DNA of 64,000 nt from Roseburia rectibacter (GTDB lineage: Bacteria > Bacillota > Clostridia > Lachnospirales > Lachnospiraceae), in NCBI RefSeq assembly GCF_014287515.2, contig NZ_CP092473.1, positions 1,453,001-1,517,000 of the forward strand, in the 5' to 3' direction. The translations under genes were made by a program, and so were the position numbers. Shown here piece after piece: positions 7,542-16,794 of this stretch (its first letter is position 1; each line of letters opens with the position of its first letter). The notes beneath the pieces are model-generated. The model was not told where the DNA came from. It made no database searches and was given only the letters and a program-made list of their open reading frames with translations.

Positions 7542-9851
7542 ATGTACGAGAAACTTCCAGAGCAGTTGAAAAAAGATGGATGGTTCTGTCTGTGGAAATA
7601 TGAAAAAAGAAATGGACGCATGACCAAAGTGCCGTATCAGATCAATGGCAAAAGAGCGAGCAGTGCCGATAAAAAGACCTTTTCGGATTTTCGATTGGCA
7701 GTCAGTGCAATGGATGGGTATGACGGAATTGGAATGGGTGCATTTGATGATTTCTGTATGGTCGATATTGACCATTGTGTGTCTGGTGGAAGGCTGACAC
7801 AGATGGCAGAGGACATCGTGGAGAAAATGGATTCCTATACAGAAATCAGTCCATCCGGCAGAGGAGTCCGCATTGTATGTAAGGCTTCTTACCTGTCTTA
7901 TGATACGGCCAGATATTACATCAATAATCAGAAACTTGGTCTGGAAATCTATGCAGCAGGTGTGACGAGAAAATTCTGTACCCTGACAGGAAAGGTAATC
8001 CGGAATCGTGGTATTGAGGAACGGAGTGCTGAACTTGGCACAATACTGGAAACGTATATGCTTCGTCCGATTTCTAAGAAAAAGAACAGGACGCATGATG
8101 TTCCGGGAAGTTATCTTTCAGATGATTCGGTAGTTCGTCTGGCATCCGATTCCAGACAGGGCGAAAAATTCAAAGCTTTATGGAATGGCGAAATCTCGGA
8201 TGAAAAGTCCCACAGTGATGCGGATATGGCACTTGCAAGTATTCTTGCATTCTGGTGTGGCGGTGATACAGAGCAGATGGACAGGCTGTTTAGAAAATCC
8301 GGATTGATGCGGAGCAAGTGGGATCGTGTGCAAAGTGGTTCAACCTACGGTGCATTAACACTGGAAAAAGCAGTAGCACATGCGTTGGATTTCTACAGAC
8401 CGTATGCAAGGGCATCAGCAGAGAGTGATTTTGATGATATGCTGCAGAAGCTGCTAGAACTGAACGTGTCGGATAACAGCAGATACCCGTGGAACGACAA
8501 CGGCTCAGGCAGATTATTTGCGGATGTGTATAAAGATATCGCAAGATATGTGCCGGAGAGAAAAAAGTGGTATGTGTATGACGGTACCCGTTGGATTCCA
8601 GACATTGGTGGACTGAAAACAATGGAGCTTGCAAAATCCCTTGCGGATAGTCTGGTCAGATATGCACTGACGATTACCGATGAACGCAGAAGAAAAGATT
8701 ATCTGGAGTATTCTGCAAAATGGCAGAGCCGGAATTATCGCAATACTTATATCAGTGATGCTCAGAGCTTGTATCCGATTGCTATGTCTGAATTTGATCG
8801 CAACATTTATTACTTGAACTGCCAGAACGGAACACTGGATTTGCAGACCGGAGAATTTCATCCGCATACAGCACAGGACAAGCTGACCAAGATTGCCGGG
8901 GCAGCTTATGATCCCAATGCTGAGAACCCACGCTTCACCAGATTTGTTTCAGAAGTGATGAGTGGGGATATGGAGAAAGCAAGGTTCATGCAGAAAAGTC
9001 TTGGATATGGTCTGACGGGTGATACCCGCTATGAATGTATGTTTTTCTATTATGGTGCAACCACCAGAAATGGAAAAGGAACACTGATGGAAAGCACGCT
9101 CCATGTGATGGGAGATTACGGCTTGACCGTTCGCCCGGAAACGATTGCTGCAAAGCCGTCTGCCAACAGTCAGAACCCAACAGAGGATATTGCAAGGCTT
9201 GCCGGAGTACGGTTTGCCAATATTTCAGAGCCAAGGAGAGGCTTGGTACTGAATGAAGCACAGATAAAAAGTATGACGGGAAATGATACACTGAATGCCA
9301 GATTTCTGAATGAGAATAGTTTTGATTTCAAACCACAGTTCAAGTTGTATGTGAATACAAATTATCTTCCGGCTATCACAGATATGACTCTGTTTTCAAG
9401 TGGGCGCATCGTGATCATTCCGTTTGACAGACATTTTGAGGAATGGGAGCGGGAACAGAATCTGAAAGCGGAATTTTCCAAGCCGGGGGCAGTAAGTGCA
9501 ATTTTAAACTGGCTGATTGAGGGATACACCCTCTTACGGGAGGAAGGACTGGTACAACCCAAAGCAGTAAAAGATGCCACCATGTCTTATCAGCATGACA
9601 GCGATAAGATGGAACTTTTCGTAGAGGAATTTCTGGAGAAGGAAAATGATGCGGAATGCAGGACTTCAGCCGTGTATCAGGCATACAGAAACTGGTGCAA
9701 TGACAATGGATATTTTGCGGAGAACAGCCGGAATTTCAATCAGGCACTCCGTACAATCGGCTCGATAGTCCGCAGGCGCCCAAGGGATGGCGGAGAAAAG
9801 ACTACACTTTTAACTGGATATCGGCTCTTGTGCAGAGATTTCTTCTGCTGA
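7542..9851 (+). CDS. phage/plasmid-type primase-helicase (AEP primase + SF3 helicase)
   Basis: A 769-residue replication protein. The N-terminal third is an archaeo-eukaryotic-type primase-polymerase: VDIDH (about 73-77) gives the metal-binding D-x-D, and ISPSGRGVRI and GLEIYAAGVTRKFC the further motifs. A linker domain (SDADMALASILAFW) follows. The C-terminal half is a D5/P4-like superfamily 3 helicase with Walker A in GATTRNGKGT (about 504-513). Start ATG 7542 is behind AAAGGAGGAGC. This protein lets the element start its own replication, as in P4-like satellites, and is the largest gene of the module between the conserved ICE protein and integrase 2. Confidence 0.87.
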   Translation: MYEKLPEQLKKDGWFCLWKYEKRNGRMTKVPYQINGKRASSADKKTFSDFRLAVSAMDGYDGIGMGAFDDFCMVDIDHCVSGGRLTQMAEDIVEKMDSYTEISPSGRGVRIVCKASYLSYDTARYYINNQKLGLEIYAAGVTRKFCTLTGKVIRNRGIEERSAELGTILETYMLRPISKKKNRTHDVPGSYLSDDSVVRLASDSRQGEKFKALWNGEISDEKSHSDADMALASILAFWCGGDTEQMDRLFRKSGLMRSKWDRVQSGSTYGALTLEKAVAHALDFYRPYARASAESDFDDMLQKLLELNVSDNSRYPWNDNGSGRLFADVYKDIARYVPERKKWYVYDGTRWIPDIGGLKTMELAKSLADSLVRYALTITDERRRKDYLEYSAKWQSRNYRNTYISDAQSLYPIAMSEFDRNIYYLNCQNGTLDLQTGEFHPHTAQDKLTKIAGAAYDPNAENPRFTRFVSEVMSGDMEKARFMQKSLGYGLTGDTRYECMFFYYGATTRNGKGTLMESTLHVMGDYGLTVRPETIAAKPSANSQNPTEDIARLAGVRFANISEPRRGLVLNEAQIKSMTGNDTLNARFLNENSFDFKPQFKLYVNTNYLPAITDMTLFSSGRIVIIPFDRHFEEWEREQNLKAEFSKPGAVSAILNWLIEGYTLLREEGLVQPKAVKDATMSYQHDSDKMELFVEEFLEKENDAECRTSAVYQAYRNWCNDNGYFAENSRNFNQALRTIGSIVRRRPRDGGEKTTLLTGYRLLCRDFFC

Positions 9852-9868
9852 GAAAAAAGGAGATACAC

Positions 9869-10108
9869 ATGGGAAAACAGAAAGCAGCACCACCGATGCG
9901 GTTTGAGCCATCGGATTTTTCAACAGACAAGTACAGATGTGTGAATGTCATCAATTTAAGGGACAGATGCCCGGTCATTATCATGGCAAGCGAATCCTGT
10001 GACCAGCCTTATTACCGTGTGGTTGACGGGTCATTGGAGATGTTTTATCTGTCCTATTCTGAAGCAGTGGATTATTGCAGACAGAGTGGTTATATGACAC
10101 AAAAATAA
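9869..10108 (+). CDS. 79-residue protein of unknown function between primase and capsid genes
   Basis: Start ATG 9869 follows AAAAAAGGAGA; the frame opens earlier but only inside the primase gene. The protein begins MGKQKAAPPMRFEPSDF and contains no recognised domain; it looks small, soluble and partly charged. It sits 17 bases after the primase stop and 18 before the capsid gene, so it belongs to the same operon. Confidence 0.65.
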   Translation: MGKQKAAPPMRFEPSDFSTDKYRCVNVINLRDRCPVIIMASESCDQPYYRVVDGSLEMFYLSYSEAVDYCRQSGYMTQK

Positions 10109-10126
10109 TTTTTCAGGAGGTTTATT

Positions 10127-11047
10127 ATGATTAACAGTACAGCTTATTATAACGATTTTTGGAACGAAATGAGAGGAAAACAGGCAGTTACGGACAGCCT
10201 TTATAACAACCGTGAAAGCAAGACAAATGCGTACCATCTGCCCGGAGAATCAAATAAAAAATATACGGCAATACTACAGAAAGAAAGTGTAGTCCGTCAG
10301 CTGGCAACCGTTGTGAATGCGACCAGAAGTGACAGCCGTCTTTGGACATTTGACTGTGAAGGTCAGGCTGAATGGGGCGATATGGTCAATCTGGAGGGCA
10401 TGGATAACGAGGACGATTTTCAGAGATTTGAAGTACAGGCATACCGATTGTCCGAGCTTGTCAGACTTGGATTGGAGTTCGCTTCTGACCAGTCCTTTGC
10501 CATAGAGGATTATGTAATTGGGAAAATGGCACGTTGTTTTGGCACAAGCGAGGAACAGGCGTTTATCAACGGAACAGGGGAAAATTAGCCGACAGGTATT
10601 CTGCACGCCACTGACGGAGCAGAAACGGGTGTGACGGCAGAGAGTGATTCTGCTATCAGCTATGATGAAATCATCAAACTGTATCTATCCGTGGATAAGA
10701 AATACCGTAAACATGGTACATGGCTTATGAATGACGAAACGGCTCTGGCACTCCGTACCCTCAAAGATTCAGCCGGAAACTATCTGTGGAAAGAAAGTGA
10801 TGAAACGATTTTCTCAAAACCTGTGCAGATTGTTGATTCCATGCCGTCTATCGGAAAGGGACAGAAAGTAATCGCATTTGGAGATTTCAGCAATTACTGG
10901 CTCGTTCAGCGTTTTCCGCTGACTATCCGCACACTGAAAGAAAAGTTTGCCATGCGTGGACAGGTAGGATATCTGGGATGTGAGTATCTGGATGGAAAGT
11001 TGATCCGTAAGGATGCAGTCAAGGTACTTCAGATGGCAGCAGACTAA
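10127..11047 (+). pseudogene. HK97-type major capsid protein gene interrupted by an amber codon
   Basis: The reading frame runs for 307 codons behind AGGAGG, but codon 154 (10,586-10,588) is TAG. The frame continues unbroken behind it: FINGTGEN-stop-PTGILHATDG. The GTG...PTGIL block, LRTLKDSAGNYLW and GYLGCEYLDGKLI are typical of HK97-fold major capsid proteins. A single C-to-T change in a CAG codon would explain the stop. The gene is short, lacks the usual N-terminal scaffolding domain, and no portal, protease, terminase or tail genes accompany it. Either the gene is freshly inactivated or the codon is read through; sequence alone cannot decide. A downstream start near 10,631 would give only the C-terminal 138 residues. 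Confidence 0.8.
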
Positions 11048-11097
11048 GCAGTTGGGGCTGTGGAAATACTGCAGCCCGTATGGAAGGAGGATTGCAC

Positions 11098-11322
11098 ATG
11101 GCAATAGAAAAACATGATACTACGGAAAATACACTTGTCCCTGTGAGTGAAAAGTACACACTGACAATCAAAGAAGCAGCATCGTATTTTAATATCGGGA
11201 CAAAGAAAATGCGTAGACTGGCAGAAGATAACAGAGGAAGATTTGCTGTATTCAGCGGAAACAGGTATCTGATTATCCGCCCGCAGTTTGAAAAATTTAT
11301 CAGTGCTTCTTCGGAGATATAA
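11098..11322 (+). CDS. xis: Tn916-type excisionase
   Basis: A 74-residue winged-helix protein that bends DNA and steers the integrase to excision. YTLTIKEAASYFNIGTKKMR and the following RLAEDN are close to Tn916 Xis, as is GNRYLIIRPQFEKFI. ATG 11,098 is chosen behind GGAAGGAGGATT; the longer frame from 11,080 starts inside that site. It lies upstream of a second small HTH gene and integrase 2, as in Tn916-type elements. Confidence 0.85.
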   Translation: MAIEKHDTTENTLVPVSEKYTLTIKEAASYFNIGTKKMRRLAEDNRGRFAVFSGNRYLIIRPQFEKFISASSEI

Positions 11323-11408
11323 TTCCGTTTGTCTGCCGAAAGTAGTTGATATTATCAGCGTTCAGAGTGATATATAGTATGCCCCCGAAAACCTGTGAAA
11401 ACAGCCAC

Positions 11409-11420
11409 TTTTGGCAGAAA
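11409..11420 (+). repeat. repeated leader motif TTTTGGCAGAAA
   Basis: Identical to 5387-5398. With TCAGAGTGATATAT (11,362-11,375 and 5431-5444) it forms a two-part leader shared by the genes at 5478 and 11,433, though the two parts stand in opposite order. The function is unknown. Confidence 0.6.
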
Positions 11421-11432
11421 GGAAGTACTTTT

Positions 11433-11642
11433 ATGGCAAGACCAAGTTTAGCAGAAAAGGATATTTTGAATCCTTCTGAGGCAATTGAATATTTTGTTTT
11501 GAGCCGGAGAAAATTTTATGATTTATTGAATAATACGGATGGAGAAGATTTTCTGGCATACTACGGAGAACGCAAGCTGATTCTTCGTGTAGCCTTTGAA
11601 AGGTATCTGCATAACCATCCAGAACTAAGGAGGCGGGTATAA
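11433..11642 (+). CDS. small HTH protein upstream of integrase 2
   Basis: A 69-residue protein starting at ATG 11,433 behind GAAAGGAAG. It has an excisionase-like fold: LNPSEAIEYFVLSRRKFYDLL gives the helix-turn-helix and FLAYYGERKLILRVAFERYL the wing. The stop overlaps the integrase start (TAATG), so the two are translationally coupled. It may be a second recombination directionality factor. Confidence 0.75.
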   Translation: MARPSLAEKDILNPSEAIEYFVLSRRKFYDLLNNTDGEDFLAYYGERKLILRVAFERYLHNHPELRRRV

Positions 11643-12925
11643 TGGCAAAGGCAGGAAGAGGACAGACAAGGCGGGACTCCAAGCGTAGAGTATTAAGACC
11701 GGGAGAGAGTGTAAGAGCAGACGGAAAATATCAATATAAATATCATATTGATGGAAAACCACATTTTGTATATAGTTGGAAACTGGAGCCTACGGACAAA
11801 CTTCCAAAGGGCAAAAAGCCATGCCTTTCCCTTCGTGAGTTGGAAAAACAGGTAAACACAGATTTGGATTTACTTGTAAATATCGTGGACGGACAGATGA
11901 CAGTCTGTGAACTTGTAGACCGATATTTGAAAACAAAGACCGGAGTAAGGCAAAGCACGAAACAGGGATATGTTACAGTGCAGAGATTGCTTGCGAAGGA
12001 AGCATTTGGCAAAAAGACGATACGGAGTGTGAAAACTTCCGATGCAAAGCTGTTCCTTATAAAATTGCAGCAGGAAGATGGGAAAAGCTACAGTTCCATT
12101 CATACCATTCGGGGAGTGTTGCGACCAGCTTTTCAGATGGCGGTGGATGATGATATTCTGGTAAAGAATCCATTTGGATTCCAACTTGCCGGAGTGTTGG
12201 TAAATGACGCAGTTACAAGAGAGGCAGTCACAAAAGAGCAGATGAGAAAGTTTCTAAAGTTTGTGCATGACGATGTGGTGTACTGTAAATACTATGAAGT
12301 GGTGTACATACTCTTTCATACGGGAATGCGAATATCGGAATTTTGTGGACTGACACTAAAGGACATTGATCTTGAGAACAGAACTGTAAATATCGACCAC
12401 CAATTGCAGAGAACATCGGATATGCGATACCTCATAGAAACTACAAAGACGGATGCCGGAACAAGAGTATTGCCGATTACAGAGGATGTGGCACAGATGT
12501 TTCAGGCAATCATTGAGGACAGAAATGCACCTAAAGTGGAGAAAGCCATAGATGGATATAGCGGATTCCTGTTTTACGATGATAATGGAATGCCACTTGT
12601 TGCAATGCATTGGCAACACCGCTTTAATCATATGGTCGGCAGATACAATGACATTTACCGAGTACAGATGCCAAATATTACACCTCATGTATGCCGACAT
12701 ACCTATTGCTCGAATATGGCAAAATCGGGAATGAATCCAAAGACGCTGCAGTACCTCATGGGGCATTCGGATATATCGGTTACAATGAATGTGTACACGC
12801 ATATCGGATTCGATGATGCTGAGGAAGAATTGAAACGAATGGAAGAATTCAGAAAAGCACAGGCAGAGATTGAAAAGAAGAATGATACAAAAGCTGTATC
12901 ACAGAAAATGTTTAAAATAGTGTAG
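11642..12925 (+). CDS. int: Tn916-type tyrosine integrase (integrase 2)
   Basis: A 427-residue complete integrase. An N-terminal basic arm-binding domain (about 1-75, with YQYKYHIDGKPHFVYSWKLE) is followed by a SAM-like core-binding domain (about 90-185) and the catalytic domain: R in TGMRISE (about 229), H-x-x-R in PHVCRHTYC (about 348), LMGHS and the nucleophilic Tyr in NVYTH (about 384). The start overlaps the preceding stop. The protein is closely similar to the truncated integrase at 1-1116, so the two elements could recognise related attachment sites. A terminator follows. It is the likely recombinase of the module from about 5 to 13 kb. Confidence 0.93.
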   Translation: MAKAGRGQTRRDSKRRVLRPGESVRADGKYQYKYHIDGKPHFVYSWKLEPTDKLPKGKKPCLSLRELEKQVNTDLDLLVNIVDGQMTVCELVDRYLKTKTGVRQSTKQGYVTVQRLLAKEAFGKKTIRSVKTSDAKLFLIKLQQEDGKSYSSIHTIRGVLRPAFQMAVDDDILVKNPFGFQLAGVLVNDAVTREAVTKEQMRKFLKFVHDDVVYCKYYEVVYILFHTGMRISEFCGLTLKDIDLENRTVNIDHQLQRTSDMRYLIETTKTDAGTRVLPITEDVAQMFQAIIEDRNAPKVEKAIDGYSGFLFYDDNGMPLVAMHWQHRFNHMVGRYNDIYRVQMPNITPHVCRHTYCSNMAKSGMNPKTLQYLMGHSDISVTMNVYTHIGFDDAEEELKRMEEFRKAQAEIEKKNDTKAVSQKMFKIV

Positions 12926-12941
12926 TATTGCTATACGGTAG

Positions 12942-12972
12942 AAACGCTCCGGGTTTATTGGGGCGTTTTTTC
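12942..12972 (+). terminator. terminator of integrase 2
   Basis: AAACGCTCC (12,942-12,950) pairs with GGGGCGTTT (12,960-12,968), followed by further T residues. It lies 17 bases after the integrase stop. Confidence 0.85.
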
Positions 12973-13036
12973 TATGGAAAAATGATGAGGGTGACGATAT
13001 AATAAAAAGACTGAAAGAGAGAAAGTGGGGAATGAC

Positions 13037-14326
13037 ATGAAGATAAAGAAGCGAAATATAGAATTAGCTACAAGTGTAAGTATTATTATGCTTTTGGTAT
13101 TAGCATATGTTCACTTTGCAGATGAAGAAGAATTGTTTCGTGTAGGAAATAGAATTGAGGAAATACTGCATATTTATACCAACATAAGCGTTGTGAAAAT
13201 GCAATCTTTTATAGAGGTTGTTACATCCGGCGTATTAGGAAGTGCGCTTGTTGCACTGTTTTTTTATGTGCAAGATTATTATTGTGAACGAGAAAAGGAG
13301 TTGCACAATGCAATAGAACATATAAATGAATTTAGTAAGACTTATTCAGAAATTCCATTTTGTAGATACTTTGAAAATACGGATTATGCTAAATTGGCAA
13401 GAGATTATTATATAGAATATTATGATAATGAATTTCAGCTAGAAGTGAAAAAAACAGCGGATGATTATTTGAAAACAATTCCAAAGGCTGCTAGAAGAGT
13501 TTTGAAGGCTGAAATTAATAATAAAAAGTTTGGTGAGAGCTATGAAGCAAAAAGTAAATTAGAGAAGTATTTAACGGAGAAATTCAACGGAGTAGAAGCT
13601 GAAAGTTGTAAAGAATACATAGAAGCTGAATTAAAAACCATTATTAAGGAAATCGATTATAAAATGGAAAAAGCCATAAATGCTTATCAAGGAATTATGG
13701 AACTGGATATGTCAGAGTTTGAAAGTTTGGCTGACTCTGTAACAACATTTAAGAAATATGGCATTTTCAAGAAACGTTTTTTGAAAAAACACATGCTTGA
13801 TATAGCAATATTTCCACATCTGCAAATTTCGATAAAGGATTTGGTAACAGAACAAAAGAGACATGTTAAGGTTCATAAAGGGGTGTATAATAAAGTGTTA
13901 GCTGCGTATATGGTTTGGGATGAGTATAAGTGTAACACAGAAAATGTTTTAAAGAGAATTGTGAGAATTTTAAAGCGTACACAAAAATACACATACTCTC
14001 AGTTTTCTATGCACAATTATTCTGAACTAAAAAAATATAATAAGAAAGAGTTATTGGTAATGCTTATGATTTTACAGAAAGCATTTTTGGGTACGGATAC
14101 AGCACAAATTTTGCCAGAGTACGAGCCAATTTTGTTTTCTTATAATAAAGTTGTATATAATATTACAAATTTATCGAGAATATTATTATATGAATTAACG
14201 GAACGATATGAATATAGAGATATTCGCACTTTCGCAATGGTGAAAGATGCCTATGAAAAAAATCAACATATATGGAGTAATTCATATTCAGGTGAAGATT
14301 TAAATAGTGATTTTTTTCGAATATAG
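13037..14326 (+). CDS. membrane protein of unknown function with long helical cytosolic part
   Basis: A 429-residue protein. ATG 13,037 with GTGGGG upstream is preferred to the GTG at 13,025. Two TM helices lie near the N-terminus (about 10-27, SVSIIMLLVLAYVHF, and about 65-82, SGVLGSALVALFFYV). The remaining 340 residues are charged and mostly helical, with no motif I know. Base composition is much AT-richer than in the integrase just upstream. It lies between integrase 2 and a decayed gene, so it is probably cargo. An anti-phage or exclusion role is possible but there is no direct evidence. Confidence 0.65.
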   Translation: MKIKKRNIELATSVSIIMLLVLAYVHFADEEELFRVGNRIEEILHIYTNISVVKMQSFIEVVTSGVLGSALVALFFYVQDYYCEREKELHNAIEHINEFSKTYSEIPFCRYFENTDYAKLARDYYIEYYDNEFQLEVKKTADDYLKTIPKAARRVLKAEINNKKFGESYEAKSKLEKYLTEKFNGVEAESCKEYIEAELKTIIKEIDYKMEKAINAYQGIMELDMSEFESLADSVTTFKKYGIFKKRFLKKHMLDIAIFPHLQISIKDLVTEQKRHVKVHKGVYNKVLAAYMVWDEYKCNTENVLKRIVRILKRTQKYTYSQFSMHNYSELKKYNKKELLVMLMILQKAFLGTDTAQILPEYEPILFSYNKVVYNITNLSRILLYELTERYEYRDIRTFAMVKDAYEKNQHIWSNSYSGEDLNSDFFRI

Positions 14327-14334
14327 GGGCGGAT

Positions 14335-15063
14335 ATGCAAAAATCTTACATAGATGAAGAATGCATCTTGGGATGCTTGGAAAGATTGGTTGAAGAATAT
14401 ATAGAACAGGAAGATTATAAGTATAAATTTGATTTTTAGTTTTCAAATAATAATGAGGTTGAAACTTCTATTTTATCTAAAATGATTTTTATGAGATTAC
14501 TAGAAATAGATAAAAGTAAAGTAAAATGCATTTTTTATCTACAATTAGGATTGATGAAACAAAAGTATCTTTTGATATAATGAACAATCCTAAAGCTTCA
14601 AAACGTGATTTTTATAGACTAGGAAGCATCGCAAAAAGAGTGGGTGCGAGTAATCTTTTTAAATGGGAAGAACTTAAATACACGATTGGGAATTTTGCAC
14701 CGATACCCAATGCTCATAGGAAAGGTTTACGACATCTTCAATTTGTCCATAATAATAAAAATGAGAAATGGGATTTCTTATTAAGTTATTGTAAGGAATA
14801 TTGGGATGATTACTCTTGTGATTTATATCCAACTTTTAGAGATTATATAATAAAAACGGCACAGCATTTGTATATTAAAGATGTATTGGAAGATTTTAAG
14901 TCAAATCTTAGGGGGCGGCAAATAGAGGATGTTAAAACAAATGAATTTGAAAATTGGGATAGCATATTAAGAGATAAAAGTAAAACGTGTGAACTAATTA
15001 GTTTTGGAGAAAAGACTACAAATATAGACAATATTGAAGAAATCATCGAACTAATATGCTTGT
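14335..15063 (+). pseudogene. decayed gene with nonsense codon, frameshift and IS21 insertion (5' part)
   Basis: An ATG at 14,335 opens a 34-codon frame ending in TAG (14,437). The same frame continues as FSNNNEVETSILSKMIFMRLLEIDKSKVKCI and meets a run of six T at about 14,530. Adding one T joins it to the frame FLSTIRIDETKVSFDIM, which runs to 15,146. From 15,064 that last stretch is IS21 sequence. Removing the IS and one CTTGT copy restores a frame that continues TKTRGRMIISLL and stops at 17,719. So one gene of roughly 260 codons has suffered three lesions. The family is not recognised. Its position behind the AT-rich membrane gene suggests that they were partners. Confidence 0.65.
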
Positions 15064-15237
15064 TGATTATTCCGGAGCTCTCTGAGCCACCTGTCCGGAC
15101 TTTGGGAGCCACCATTCCGGAGAATGAGAGCCACATATTCCGGTAATTCAGAGCCACATTTAAACGCTCTATTACATATATTTCCTTTACCTGTATTCAC
15201 ACCATTGGTGTGAATACAGGTAAAGGAGGTCACAATT

Positions 15238-16794
15238 ATGACCAAGTATCGTGAAATCCTACGCTTGCAGAGCTTAGGATTCAGCGAACGGAACATCGCA
15301 CAGAGCTGCGGTGTATCCAGGAACACAGTCGCCAAGGTTTTGAAAAAGGCAGCGGAAATAAATATTTCATGGCCGCTGGATTTTGACATGACCGACAGCG
15401 CACTTGAGGAGCTTATGTTCCCAAAGGATAAGTCAGTAACAAATAAACGCATGCCTGACTTTGACTACATTCGCAAAGAACTTCTGCGAAATGGAGTCAA
15501 CAAAAAGCTTCTCTGGGTAGAATACTGTGAGGAGTGCCGTATGAGCAACGAAGAGCCGCTCATGTATTCCCAGTTCTGCTACTACATCCAAAAGGATGAA
15601 GAGAAACGCAGGGCTACCATGCATATCCCGAGAAAGCCTGGTGAACAGATTGAAGTTGACTGGGCAGGTGATCCCGCCCACATCTTTGATCCGGACACCG
15701 GAGAGATCACAGAGGCATGGATCTTTGTAGGGGTACTGACTTACAGCCAGTATGCTTTTGTAAAAGCATACATGAATGAGAAAACAAGCAACTGGATTAA
15801 AGCTCATGTCCAGATGTTCGATTTCTTTGGCGGTGTAACACCCATGCTTGTCTCCGATAACTGCACAACAGCAGTGAATCATGAAAAGAGCGACTGGTAT
15901 ACCACGTCATTAAACACAACTTACCATGAGATGGCAGAACACTATAATCTTGCCATCATTCCGGCCAGAGTCCGGAAACCCAAGGATAAACCAAATGTAG
16001 AAGGATCTGTAGGAAAGATATCTACTTGGATAACTGCAGCCCTTCGTAATGAACAGTTTTTCTCGCTTGCAGAATTAAATGATTCTATCCGGGAAAAACT
16101 GAATGCCTACAATGCTCGTAAATTCCAGAAAAAGGAATGCAGCAGGCTCAGTTTATTTCTTGGGGAAGAAATGCCGTTACTGGCTCCGTTGCCTGCTACA
16201 CCCTTTGAACTGGCTGAGTGGAAACAAGCCACTGTCCAGTTCAACTATCACATCGCAGTAGACAAGATGTACTACTCCGTGCCTTATCAGTATATCAAAA
16301 ATAAGGTAGATGTGCGTATAACAGATACAACGGTTGAAATATTTTATAATCACAATCGAATTGCCTCTCATAGGAGACTTCACGGAAGGAGCGGCCAGTA
16401 TTCCACTGTGACGGAACATATGCCGCAGGAACACCAGAAATATCTGGAATGGAACGGCGACAGGTTCCGCAAATGGGCAGATTCGATTGGAATTAACACA
16501 AGTAAGGTTGTCGATGCAATACTTACCTCCGGCAGGGTTGAACAACAATCCTATAGAAGCTGTATGGGATTGTTAAAACTGGCAGAGAAATATTCGCCTG
16601 AAAAACTGGAACAGGTCTGTGCCAAAGCACTTTCTTATTCTGCTAAACCCAGCTATAAAAGTATCAAAAATCTATTGGCTGCAATGAAAGACTCACCAGA
16701 TGACATATCGAATGCATCAAAGGAATCTCAGACTGTTGAAAAGCCACATGGCATCACAAGAGGTGCCAGATACTATGGAGGTAAACGATCATGA
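15238..16794 (+). CDS. istA: IS21-family transposase IstA
   Basis: A 518-residue DDE transposase that cuts and joins the IS ends. An N-terminal helix-turn-helix (LGFSERNIAQSCGVSRNTVAK, about 12-32) is followed by the catalytic core: VDWAGD (D near 140), LVSDN (D near 206) and the Glu of NVEGSVGK (near 257). The C-terminal part contains YYSVPYQYI. Start ATG 15,238 follows AAAGGAGG. The stop overlaps the start of istB by four bases, the usual translational coupling. Confidence 0.95.
   Translation: MTKYREILRLQSLGFSERNIAQSCGVSRNTVAKVLKKAAEINISWPLDFDMTDSALEELMFPKDKSVTNKRMPDFDYIRKELLRNGVNKKLLWVEYCEECRMSNEEPLMYSQFCYYIQKDEEKRRATMHIPRKPGEQIEVDWAGDPAHIFDPDTGEITEAWIFVGVLTYSQYAFVKAYMNEKTSNWIKAHVQMFDFFGGVTPMLVSDNCTTAVNHEKSDWYTTSLNTTYHEMAEHYNLAIIPARVRKPKDKPNVEGSVGKISTWITAALRNEQFFSLAELNDSIREKLNAYNARKFQKKECSRLSLFLGEEMPLLAPLPATPFELAEWKQATVQFNYHIAVDKMYYSVPYQYIKNKVDVRITDTTVEIFYNHNRIASHRRLHGRSGQYSTVTEHMPQEHQKYLEWNGDRFRKWADSIGINTSKVVDAILTSGRVEQQSYRSCMGLLKLAEKYSPEKLEQVCAKALSYSAKPSYKSIKNLLAAMKDSPDDISNASKESQTVEKPHGITRGARYYGGKRS

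Noticed and set aside
5415..12925. Full prophage
   Set aside because: Only one capsid-like gene is present; terminase, portal, protease, tail and lysis genes are absent.
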